Shown here: in pieces, positions 16,102-24,295 of the stretch | How the letters are laid out: the number at the start of each line of letters is the position of its first letter | Position numbering within the stretch: the stretch's first letter is position 1 | Assembly: GCA_019359435.1 (NCBI GenBank) | Contig: JAHHHI010000055.1 | Location: forward strand, 124,001-188,000 | Direction of reading: 5' to 3' | Length of the DNA: 64,000 bases | Origin: Kaiparowitsia implicata GSE-PSE-MK54-09C | Lineage (GTDB): Bacteria > Cyanobacteriota > Cyanobacteriia > Elainellales > Elainellaceae | Position numbers and translations under genes: made by a program | Notes under the pieces: generated by a model | What the model was told of the DNA's origin: nothing | Databases searched by the model: none | The model's input: the letters and a program-made list of their open reading frames with translations, nothing else

Positions 16102-18116
16102 AGCGCCAGCACAGGCAGGTGGGCAACTCCAGCAGCGGCGATCGCCCGATGATTTTCGTGAGGCAAAGCCAGTCGCCCCGTCAAATGTGGCACCAACTGC
16201 TGCCACTGACGCGCCTCCATGGGCGGCAGCACGGCAAATTCCATCGCGTCTTCTGGCAGTTCTAGGCCTTCTTCCGCCAGCAGTTGCATCATCACGCTCG
16301 ACAGCGCCATGTCCGCATCGTCTGGGTCAATGCCGGTCGCATCGAGCAGCACCGTCAACGGGTGTTGTTGAGAGTGCTGCATACTGGCTTGCACCAGCAG
16401 CAGCAATTCTTCAAATAGCAACTCTTCTGGCTGGGCCCAGTCGGGAAACGCCACCACGTTGCAGGTTTGCAGAGAAAACGCCTGCACCAAGTTCACCTGC
16501 TCGTAGGCGTCGAGCAGATCCCGAAACACCTGCCCCAGGTGCGCGCCATAGCGGCGGCTGTCGAGAAACGGCGGCACTTGGCGCATGGCCTGCTGAATGC
16601 GATCGCCCAACGTTTTCCGCAGTTCAGGCTGGGTTCCAAGGGCGATCGCCCGCTGTCGATAGGCCGATTCCGACTCCGCCACCAGCGCTGCGCTGATCTC
16701 TGGCACCCCAAGCGCCTGCACAATCCCCGCGCCCATCGCATTGCGGAAATTTGGCCCTGTTTGCGTCAGCACCGGCAGCCCCAACTCCAGCGGCTCAATC
16801 AGCGAAGTCGTACCCGCAAACGGAAAAGAATCCAAATACACATCCGCCACCCGTAAAAATTCCTTCAGTTCCTCCCGGTTGGGCGTCGGCTGCGGATCGG
16901 CCATCACCACAGCCTGCGGCGGCATGTGGTGCTCCGCCAGCAGCGCCGTCACCGCCGCCTGAAACTGCGCCTTGGGATAACTCGACGACCAGTTGGGGCC
17001 GTAGGGAAACAGCAGCAGCACCGCCTTGGGCACTGCCGCTAGCACCTGCACCCAAGTCTGCATCAAATCAGGCACCAGCTTAAAGAAATTCGCCGCTGAT
17101 GCAAACACCACCGCATCCTCAGCGAGGCCCAAGCTAGCGCGCGTCACCCCACGCGGCGGGGCAGGCAGCGACTGTGGATAGCTGAAGCATTGCGCCGTCG
17201 CCGGCAACTGCACCAACTGCTCCCGATAGTGCGCCGCCGCATCGAGACTAGGGTCTGTCAGCTCACCCGACAAGAAATAATCCATGTGGCTGAGGCCAGT
17301 GGTCACCACAGAGCCGCCGCTAGTGCCCTGCACCCGCGCCAGCCGATGCGCCACCAGTCGACAGATCGCATTGGTATACGCCGTTACATTCGTGCTGATA
17401 TAGAGCACATCCAGGGTGTCGGCCCGCATCAGTTGCACCTGGGCCGATAGATCGGGCGGCAGCAGCCGAAATGCCTCTGCACGACTCTTGCAATACTCCT
17501 CTAGGGGATGCCCGGTTTCCGCAAAACTATACAGAATCACCTCAAACTCGCGGCTGAGGTGCTCATAGGCAGGCAGAGCCGCAGCAGTTTCAGCACTGGG
17601 GTTCAGGTGCGCCGAGAGAATTCCCAGTCGAACCTTGTCTCCGGTGCGGAGCGGCATTTCCCAATCTAGCGCATGGCCTTGACGGCGCAGGGTGGCCTCG
17701 ATAATGTCGCCTCGCTGCGAGTAGAGATCCCGCAGATTCTGAGTGTTGAAGTAGCAGGGCAGTAGATTGGCCGACTGGGTAAAGAGATCTGCCACGTGCT
17801 GCCACAGCGGCGAATCGGGCTGATTCAGGATTTGGTGGTGCAGCGTGCTGACTAGAGTCTGCATATAGACGCAGTAGCGATCGCCCTCTCCCACCGTTTG
17901 AAACACCATCGGCGGCTGCAGCAGATAGGCCACGTAGTCGTCTAACAGCCAAGGGGGAATGCGCTCTAACTCTAGCGGCAGGGACAGTTCATGGGGATAA
18001 GAGTAGAGCATCGCCGCCAGCAGCGCTTGCACTGCCTGCGGCTGATCGAGTCCTTGTTTGACCCGATGCTGAAGGTCGGCGAGCAGATCTGGGGATGGGG
18101 GGTAAGTGGCGGTCAT
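16098..18116 (-). CDS. O-GlcNAc-transferase-like (GT41/SPINDLY C-terminal type) protein
   Basis: 672 residues. An N-terminal helical region (to ~130) precedes VRLGILSAHLNPSAETAAALP, resembling the start of the GT41 catalytic half. Further conserved pieces are VLFASAANFFKLVPDL-like (VFASAANFFK), DVYLDSFPFAGTTSLIEPLELGLPVLTQTG and RNAMGAGIVQALG, the nucleotide-sugar and acceptor regions. TPRs are absent or degenerate, unlike eukaryotic OGT. The extra 28 residues from a TTG at 18200 are low-complexity Pro/Ser/Leu, so ATG 18116 is used. The 3' end overlaps the TPR-GT61 gene by ATGA, implying one operon and possibly one modification pathway. Confidence 0.8.
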   Translation of the reverse strand: MTATYPPSPDLLADLQHRVKQGLDQPQAVQALLAAMLYSYPHELSLPLELERIPPWLLDDYVAYLLQPPMVFQTVGEGDRYCVYMQTLVSTLHHQILNQPDSPLWQHVADLFTQSANLLPCYFNTQNLRDLYSQRGDIIEATLRRQGHALDWEMPLRTGDKVRLGILSAHLNPSAETAAALPAYEHLSREFEVILYSFAETGHPLEEYCKSRAEAFRLLPPDLSAQVQLMRADTLDVLYISTNVTAYTNAICRLVAHRLARVQGTSGGSVVTTGLSHMDYFLSGELTDPSLDAAAHYREQLVQLPATAQCFSYPQSLPAPPRGVTRASLGLAEDAVVFASAANFFKLVPDLMQTWVQVLAAVPKAVLLLFPYGPNWSSSYPKAQFQAAVTALLAEHHMPPQAVVMADPQPTPNREELKEFLRVADVYLDSFPFAGTTSLIEPLELGLPVLTQTGPNFRNAMGAGIVQALGVPEISAALVAESESAYRQRAIALGTQPELRKTLGDRIQQAMRQVPPFLDSRRYGAHLGQVFRDLLDAYEQVNLVQAFSLQTCNVVAFPDWAQPEELLFEELLLLVQASMQHSQQHPLTVLLDATGIDPDDADMALSSVMMQLLAEEGLELPEDAMEFAVLPPMEARQWQQLVPHLTGRLALPHENHRAIAAAGVAHLPVLAL

Positions 18117-18180
18117 GGAAGAGGTGGGGGGTAGGGGTAGGGTGGAGTGAAGAGGTGGGAAGGTGGGGAGGGAGCATGGG

Positions 18181-18207
18181 CAATTAATTCGGGGATTCAA
18201 TTAATTG
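18181..18207. repeat. AT-rich hairpin in the leader of the GT41-like gene
   Basis: Perfect 9-bp arms CAATTAATT and AATTAATTG around a 9-nt loop, in a locally AT-rich patch between the two glycosyltransferase genes. It could be an operator or a processing site; no T-run follows. Confidence 0.45.
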
Positions 18208-18296
18208 TGTGATTATTATTGGTGATCATTAATAGATGTGGATGTAATAAATGATCGATGCCCTGTTGACTCACGTCTTGCCTCTTCAGCGATCAT

Positions 18297-19964
18297 TCAT
18301 TTCACCCGATGTTGAACGAGTAGTTGGTGCGCTTTTCCTAAGGCATTGGCGTAGGCTGTTTCGAGTTGATCATCCTGCAGGTTGAGCAGCTGTTGAGCCA
18401 CCGTATCGCGGACTGATTTGATCTCGGTCAGCAGTTCGGGGTTGTGACCTGATTGTTGCAGGGCTATGAGCTGGCGCGACAGGTTCAGCAATGCCGGGTC
18501 GCTCAGGGTGGGCATATCCAATTGCCGAATCACCTGAATCACGGCATCTTTCACCGCGTCGGACTGGCTGCATTGCAGGCTTTCCTGAAGCTGGGCGATC
18601 GCCCGGGGCCAGTCTCCTCGGCTAAACCACTGCTGGGCAGTGGTGAGCGCCCCAGCCGCATAGTGATCGCGGGCTTGGGCCGAGAGGGTTGCTGCAAGGG
18701 AAGCAGGAAGATAGGTTTCGGCAATGTCGATGGCGCGGCGAGTGTCGTGGAGCGGCTGGGCGGTGGCGGGCGATCGCAGCCGGTAGCAGGCAAGGGGCTG
18801 CGGCTCATACCAAACCAGAGTGCAAGCGGCGATGCGCTTTGCCATCTCCCAATCTGCAGCGGTGCCCGCCTCGGGCAAAAAGCCACCCATGGCCTCATAG
18901 GTGGCCCGTTTCACCACCAGCGAGGGCAGTTGCGTCCGCTGCGCCACGGCAATGCGCTCCAGCCAGCGGGGCAACACTCCGGCAGTGGGCTGCTCTTGCT
19001 CTGACAGGTAGCGCTGGCTGCGCTGGTCATCGATATGAGCATAACGACAGAAGGCCGCGCCGACTGCCTGAGGGGAGGCCTCAATCCCAGCTCTCAACTG
19101 GGTATAAAACTGAGGTAGCACCAAATCTCCCGGATGCAGCAGATGCACCCACTGGCCCTGAGCTCGCTGCAAACAGGTATTGAGCGTGGCGATCGCCCCC
19201 TGATGCTGCGGCAGCCGATGATAGGAAAGGCGATCGCTGCCCATCGCCTGCACTAGCGCTGCTACATCCACGCCATCAGATGCATCATCCACCAGCTCGA
19301 TTTGCATCTCAGCCACAGCAGGCTGGTTCAACACCGTGCTCAGCGTTTCGTTCAGCAGCGCTGGCGTGGGATTGTGCACCGGAATCATGACGGACCAAAA
19401 CGGTCGGGTGGCATCTGGGGTGGTCAGCGGTGCGATCGCAGGAAACTGATAGGGCGATCGCTGGGGTTCATCCACCCACACCAGTTGATTGTTGACCAGT
19501 TGGGGCGGTGGCTTCACAACCTCTAGCAGGGCGTGAACGTGAATGACATCGGGAGCCGAGGTGACATCTTGCAGTGACTCAATGCGAAACGCCCCGTGAA
19601 AGCCATACTTGCGGCACAGCCGATAGTACGCCGCGTATTCCAAACAAAAGTAATAAAAGGAGTGAATGTTCCAAAAGCTGATGTGGGTGGGGTCTTGAAA
19701 CGCGCCTCTAGCATCTGTAGACGGCACGTAAATATCGACCCTAGCGCCTGGCTTACACACCCGCCAGATCTCGTTCATGGTGTTGAGGCGATCGGGCAAA
19801 TGCTCCACCACATCATAGGCGCGCAGCTCATCCACTGTGTTGTCGTCGAAAGGCAGGCGCTGGCTGATATCTGCCACAATATCGACCCCTGGGCCGGGGT
19901 GAATATCGACCCCGACATACCCGTCGGGTTTGGAGTCTCCGCAGCCAATATCAACGCGCAGCAT
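18297..19964 (-). CDS. Fusion of SAM methyltransferase and family 2 glycosyltransferase
   Basis: 555 residues. Residues ~1-165 are a class I methyltransferase: VDIGCGDSKPDGYVGVDI (SAM site), LPFDDNTVDELRAYDVVEHL and a WRVCKPGA segment. Residues ~188-400 are GT2: SVMIPVHNP, VDDASDG and LLHPGDLVLP, where the usual DxD is replaced by HPGD, so metal binding may be atypical. The last ~120 residues are helical and TPR-like. It probably modifies a glycan by adding a sugar and a methyl group. It is first in a leftward group of four genes and is separated from the next by 180 bp of AT-rich DNA. Confidence 0.85.
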   Translation of the reverse strand: MLRVDIGCGDSKPDGYVGVDIHPGPGVDIVADISQRLPFDDNTVDELRAYDVVEHLPDRLNTMNEIWRVCKPGARVDIYVPSTDARGAFQDPTHISFWNIHSFYYFCLEYAAYYRLCRKYGFHGAFRIESLQDVTSAPDVIHVHALLEVVKPPPQLVNNQLVWVDEPQRSPYQFPAIAPLTTPDATRPFWSVMIPVHNPTPALLNETLSTVLNQPAVAEMQIELVDDASDGVDVAALVQAMGSDRLSYHRLPQHQGAIATLNTCLQRAQGQWVHLLHPGDLVLPQFYTQLRAGIEASPQAVGAAFCRYAHIDDQRSQRYLSEQEQPTAGVLPRWLERIAVAQRTQLPSLVVKRATYEAMGGFLPEAGTAADWEMAKRIAACTLVWYEPQPLACYRLRSPATAQPLHDTRRAIDIAETYLPASLAATLSAQARDHYAAGALTTAQQWFSRGDWPRAIAQLQESLQCSQSDAVKDAVIQVIRQLDMPTLSDPALLNLSRQLIALQQSGHNPELLTEIKSVRDTVAQQLLNLQDDQLETAYANALGKAHQLLVQHRVK

Positions 19965-20387
19965 ACGCTTTTCTCCCTGGTAGGTCGCCTAGTGCGAGTG
20001 TTTAAAATTGACGCGGGGATTGCGGGAGTGCGCTCGCACCCATCCGCGACCAACCCCGTGCCGGAGCACCTCGAACCCAGGATGCCCTTGATACTAACAA
20101 GACTTACCACGTGGGCGATCGCCTTGACCGATCTTACCGAGCTTAACTATGGCTCGTTTGCCCTATAGATTCAGTAGGGTCGGGCGATCGCCCACGCGTC
20201 ACAACGCATGCACTGCGGTTCTTGCCTATGATGGAAATATCTGCTGGACATATCTGCTGAAAACCTCTGCAAACGCGTTCTGAATGTTATCTGCGGACTT
20301 CACAAGACACCTCAGATCTAGACCTGCGGCACCGGAATTTTAGCCATCAAACCCGTCCGTCAACCATTCACTAAACCTTGTTAACCC
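19965..20387. other. Divergent spacer
   Basis: 423 bp between the fusion gene and the membrane-anchored protein at 20388. It carries HIP1 sites at its left end. A short near-repeat (atatctgctg, at ~20238 and ~20252) is present. No gene or terminator is visible; promoters for both neighbours are expected. Confidence 0.4.
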
Positions 20388-21206
20388 ATGGTGCAAGACT
20401 CTGCAGCCCGCGTCCAACTCCAGCGACTCGTTAAAGACAACAGGGCGATCGCCCTGTTGATTTTGGGCTGTATCGGGGCGATCGCCCTGCTGCAAGTGCC
20501 CCAACTGCGGCGACTGCAAAACCCGAGCGAAACCTTACCCCTGGCAGAACTCCAGGGTCAGCTTGCTGCCGAAGCCGCTAGCTTAGACGTAGTGCGATCG
20601 CTCCCAAGCTTTGGCGTTGGCAACCTAATTGCCAACTGGACGTTTCTCAACTTTCTGCAATACTTTGGCGACACTGAAGCCCGCACCCGCACCGATTACA
20701 GCCTCAGTCCGCAGTATTTTGACATCATCGTGAAACACGATCCATTTTTTCTGCGAACGTATCAATATATTTCCACTAGCACGAGTCAATATGCCGGTCA
20801 GCCCGAGCGCACTGTCCAACTGTTGAACCAAGGGCTAGAACGCATGTCTCCCACCTTTCCCCCGGAGTCCTATCTGCTTTGGCGTTACAAAGGCATCGAC
20901 GAACTGCTTTTTCTCGGCAATGCATCTGCGGCGCGGCAGTCGTTTGAAACCGCCGCCAACTGGGCAGAAGCCTCAGGGCTGCCCGACAGTGCTATAGCTG
21001 CCGATATCTCTCGCCAAACGGCTGAGTTTCTTGTCGCTAACCCCGATAGCAACTATGCCCAATTCTCCGCGTGGCTGATGGTGCTGCAAACAGCTCCCGA
21101 TTCCACCACCCAAGACAACGCCGCGCAGCGAATCGAAGCCCTCGGTGGTAGCTTTATTCGCAATCCTGACGGCACGTTCCAAGTGCGGCCCCCCGCTCAA
21201 GACTAA
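20388..21206 (+). CDS. Membrane-anchored helical-repeat protein, cyanobacterial
   Basis: 272 residues, unnamed. One transmembrane helix near the N terminus (~20-39, AIALLILGCIGAIALL) precedes a soluble domain with TPR-like helices (YQYISTSTSQYAGQPERTVQLLNQGLERM). The DNA around residues 20-30 contains two HIP1 octamers in coding sequence. It looks like a conserved cyanobacterial hypothetical, probably anchored with its C-terminal domain on one face of a membrane. No function is assigned. It lies 75 bp upstream of ycf23 on the same strand. Confidence 0.7.
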   Translation: MVQDSAARVQLQRLVKDNRAIALLILGCIGAIALLQVPQLRRLQNPSETLPLAELQGQLAAEAASLDVVRSLPSFGVGNLIANWTFLNFLQYFGDTEARTRTDYSLSPQYFDIIVKHDPFFLRTYQYISTSTSQYAGQPERTVQLLNQGLERMSPTFPPESYLLWRYKGIDELLFLGNASAARQSFETAANWAEASGLPDSAIAADISRQTAEFLVANPDSNYAQFSAWLMVLQTAPDSTTQDNAAQRIEALGGSFIRNPDGTFQVRPPAQD

Positions 21207-21281
21207 CTGGCCGCCAGACTGACCGTAGACCAGTGGAGTGTGGCAGAATAATCCGTACTATACCGACGTTGAGGACTTCTC

Positions 21282-22043
21282 ATGACAACACTTCATCCCA
21301 CACTTCGCGCTGCGTTTGCCGCAGGTAATGCGCTAAAGGTGATTAGCGGCTTAACCAATCACCAAGCTGATCGCGTTGCCGCAGTGGTGCGGGCCGCCGA
21401 TCAAGGCGGCGCTACGCTAGTAGACATTGCCGCCAGTGCTGAGCTGGTGCGCTTATCAAAGTCCCTAACTGACCTGCCCATCTGTGTTTCAGCCGTTGAG
21501 CCAGCCCACTTTGTAGGCTGTGTAGCCGCTGGGGCTGACTTAATTGAAATTGGTAACTTCGATGCGTTCTACGCTTTGGGTCGACGGTTTGAGGCCGACG
21601 AAGTGCTAGCGCTAACGCATCAAACCCGTGACCTGCTGCCCCACATCACCCTGTCTGTCACGGTGCCGCACATTCTGCCGCTCGATCAGCAGGTGCATCT
21701 GGCCGAGGCTTTGGTCAAGGCGGGTGCTGACATTATTCAGACAGAAGGGGGCACTAGCAGCCAGCCCCGCAGTGCAGGAACGCTGGGGCTGATCGAAAAA
21801 GCTGCGCCGACCCTAGCCGCTGCCTACGAAATTTCTCGCGTCGTAGATGTTCCGGTGTTGTGCGCCTCTGGGCTATCGAGCGTCACTGCACCCCTGGCGA
21901 TCGCCGCTGGCGCATCTGGCATTGGCATTGGCTCCGCCATCAACCAGCTCAATAGCGACATTGCCATGGTGGCCGCAGTTCGGCAGATTGTAGAAGCTCT
22001 ACAGCAAGTCCAACTGAACAAAGCACCGTCACTGCAAAGCTAA
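21282..22043 (+). CDS. ycf23: Ycf23/DUF561 protein
   Basis: 253 residues with the TIM-barrel-like pattern of Ycf23, a family found in cyanobacteria and some plastid genomes: NALKVISGLTNHQADRV near the N terminus, GADLIEIGNFDAFY, VKAGADIIQTEGG, and VPVLCASGLSSVTAPLAIAAGASGIGIGSAINQL. The phosphate-binding-like glycine loops at the barrel ends suggest an enzyme of the phosphate-binding TIM-barrel type, but the reaction is unknown. ATG 21282 gives the usual start. A hairpin follows at 22116. Confidence 0.9.
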   Translation: MTTLHPTLRAAFAAGNALKVISGLTNHQADRVAAVVRAADQGGATLVDIAASAELVRLSKSLTDLPICVSAVEPAHFVGCVAAGADLIEIGNFDAFYALGRRFEADEVLALTHQTRDLLPHITLSVTVPHILPLDQQVHLAEALVKAGADIIQTEGGTSSQPRSAGTLGLIEKAAPTLAAAYEISRVVDVPVLCASGLSSVTAPLAIAAGASGIGIGSAINQLNSDIAMVAAVRQIVEALQQVQLNKAPSLQS

Positions 22044-22115
22044 AGAACCTGAGTTAAATACCAGATGAATGCCGGATGATCCGATAAATGCCGGATTATC
22101 CGATGATCAATGGCT

Positions 22116-22169
22116 AGGCATGACAGCAGTAGTGCATCCTTAACGCAGGTTGCACTACTGTCTATGCCT
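22116..22169. terminator. Imperfect hairpin downstream of ycf23
   Basis: Arms AGGCATGACAGCAGTAGTGCA and TGCACTACTGTCTATGCCT pair with small bulges around a 14-nt loop. It lies 72 bp after ycf23. No clear T-run follows, so it may stabilise the 3' end rather than terminate. Confidence 0.45.
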
Positions 22170-22258
22170 GGTCTCAGCAGCATCAGTTAAAGGACTGGAA
22201 TCAAGCATAGGCTGCGTTAGCAGAGCCAACATCACGGCAAGCGCGGGCTAATACAGGA

Positions 22259-22390
22259 CTAGGGGCTGTCATCAATTAGCCTCTGATATCCCAGCAATCA
22301 ACAGTCACAGCTCCTAGCCTGGTTTTTTGGGTCGGGCGTGGCAACGCTCATAGCATCAGGCGTTCGGTTGGAATTGATGACACGCCTTAG
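22259..22390 (-). mobile_element. MITE-like element, copy 2 (132 bp, inverted relative to copy 1)
   Basis: The reverse complement matches 10871-11002 over its whole length, with ends CTAAGGCGTGTCATCAATT and, from the other side, CTAGGGGCTGTCATCAATT. It is intergenic, between ycf23 and trmL, and non-coding. Identical length and only scattered differences point to transposition of a defined unit, not recombination. Confidence 0.82.
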
Positions 22391-22932
22391 GCATAGGGGA
22401 GACAAGACCTCTTATCTGTCCTAAAATTCCCTCGTCATACCGAGATGTTCTTAATATCCTATTTCCTAAAACTTACATAGCCTGCACAGTTTCATCTCTC
22501 CCAGAACCCATCTGGGGCGATTCAGAGCCATGCAATCGGCTCAAAAAGCTGAGCCAAGCCTAGATGTAACGAGCCATATTCCCACAACTTGCCAGAAGAC
22601 TATAGGCATGCCTGATATTCTGCAAGCGATAAAATCAGCAATTCTAATACTTGATAGGGTTTCGCTAAATTGCAACCCCCTATTAAGACGAAATATAAAC
22701 AAAATCTATGGTTCTTTTGGTAGATGACCGTTGCTAGACAAAAGATCCTGAGACTGGAGAGATGACTCAACCGGACTCAGTTGTCGTTGAGCGCTCATCA
22801 AATACCTGCCCTGCAACGAGATTCACCTAGCAAGTCCCTTCACAGGCGCTGCGCTGCGACACCTGTGATGCTCACTTCCGCTGGTTTTGCTCAAATCCGA
22901 TCAATTGCTTAACACTGCTTAACGATGAAGTA
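22391..22932. other. AT-richer spacer upstream of trmL
   Basis: No gene is supported; the 65-codon frame at 22530-22727 has no recognisable features. Base composition is lower in G+C than in the neighbouring genes and HIP1 is absent, as in the following 23.4-24.3 kb spacer. Confidence 0.4.
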
Positions 22933-23391
22933 ATGCCTAGAGTTGTTCTCGTTAATCCACAGATTCCTCCCAACACGGGCAACATTGCCCGCACCTGTGC
23001 TGCAACTGGCACAGAACTCCATTTGGTAGGCCCCTTGGGGTTTGAGCTGAGCGATCGCTACTTAAAGCGCGCGGGCCTCGATTATTGGGAACACGTCAAC
23101 TTGCATTATCATTCCTGCTTTGATGCATTCAGAACCCACCACCGCACTCTCGGAGGACGGTGGCTCGGGTTCAGCACTTCTGGAGTCTGTAGCTATATCG
23201 ATATGCCCTATAGAGACGACGACTGGTTGTTGTTTGGGTGCGAAACTGCTGGGTTGCCCCAGTCAGTGCTGCAAGAATGCACATCTACGCTCCACATCCC
23301 CATGGCCCAATCCGGCGTCCGCAGCCTTAATCTCTCGGTGAGCGTTGCGATTGGCCTGTTTGAGTCGCGCCGGCAACTGGGGTTGCTCTAA
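22933..23391 (+). CDS. trmL: tRNA (cytidine/uridine-34 2'-O)-methyltransferase
   Basis: A 152-residue SPOUT-fold enzyme that methylates the wobble ribose of certain tRNAs. Visible signatures: NPQIPPNTGNIARTCAATG at 8-26, the LVGPLGF loop, LLFGCETAGLP (knot) and IPMAQSGVRSLNLSVSVAIGLFE at the C terminus, which makes the SAM-binding trefoil knot. Length and start (ATG 22933) are standard. It is flanked by long non-coding stretches on both sides and appears monocistronic. Confidence 0.94.
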   Translation: MPRVVLVNPQIPPNTGNIARTCAATGTELHLVGPLGFELSDRYLKRAGLDYWEHVNLHYHSCFDAFRTHHRTLGGRWLGFSTSGVCSYIDMPYRDDDWLLFGCETAGLPQSVLQECTSTLHIPMAQSGVRSLNLSVSVAIGLFESRRQLGLL

Positions 23392-24295
23392 AGCGAGTAG
23401 CGCTCCACAGGCTCAACACCACGGGGTTGTCTTGTGCCGAAGCATTACCGTCATCGACAAGCAGTGCGAAATACTTATGGCTAACCATTCACTCTAAAGG
23501 TTAGTGGATGGGTGTTTCAGCGCCTTCTAATAAGGCCTTAGATCTATAATCTCTGCAAGCTATTAAATCCGTGAGCCTGCTGCAATCTTCAGTAGTCTGG
23601 AATACGAAAGTGACTCTTCTCACATAAGAAATCTCTATCGAAGTAGAGGCTTTATCTTCAGTACGGTTGCGGAGTTCAACCCACCCTTGGGCGGGCTAGA
23701 CTCCTGCCCATGTCTTCATCAACACTTCAAAAAAGAGCTGAGTCTAGAGCTGTCATAGGGAGCATCGCTCTTAAGCCCAATCGAGGTCAAACCGCTGAAT
23801 TTAGCCTGTTTGAGAGGGTATTAGAAAGCCGTAATCTGGAGCGATCGCCCCTTGATTTTGAAATTAAAATGCATCCCTCAATTCCTTGCATATCAAAGTG
23901 TTCAGACCTTAAGGCCAACTTTGCAAATTCTTAAAGGATTGACAAGCACTAGCCTTTCAGGATACAAACCTGATTCTGTTACCGAGTGTTTGCAAAACTG
24001 ACAAAGCAATCTCGATAATTCTGAGTCTGACGGCTGTTTGCTCAGCTAAGATTTGTGGGTTATCGATTTGCCCGTCTAATGTTTTGTTGATTGGTTCATT
24101 TCCACTTCGCGGTCATGTATTGATTTTCTGAGAGACTGATGTAAGCTTGTCTAAGCCAAATGATCAAGGTAATCTTACCTAGTCATCCGACATCGCTGTC
24201 CAGTTACTGTCCTTGGTTTAAAGGCTAATGTATCTAGCGCCCTGCAACTGTTCTCTGTTGAATGATTCAATACGCCGCTCACAAGGAGGTTTTCT
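23392..24295. other. 900-bp leader/spacer with nested inverted repeats upstream of the LysM-M23 gene
   Basis: No convincing gene (the 74-codon frame at 23710 looks random). A hairpin just after trmL pairs CCATTCACT with AGTGGATGG near 23485-23510. At 24012-24066 two nested pairs occur: TCGATAA/TTATCGA outside and CTGAG/CTCAG inside. This could be a structured 5' leader of the envelope protease. It does not match a riboswitch consensus that I can recognise by eye. Confidence 0.4.
24283..24289 (+). promoter_or_regulatory. Strong ribosome binding site fixing a TTG start
   Basis: AAGGAGG lies six bases upstream of TTG 24296. It is the best Shine-Dalgarno match I noticed in the window and decides the start of the LysM-M23 gene over the ATG at 24362. 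Confidence 0.8.

Noticed and set aside
23710-23934. 74-codon frame in the trmL to LysM-M23 spacer
   Set aside because: Composition is random-looking, and no conserved motif or ribosome site is visible.
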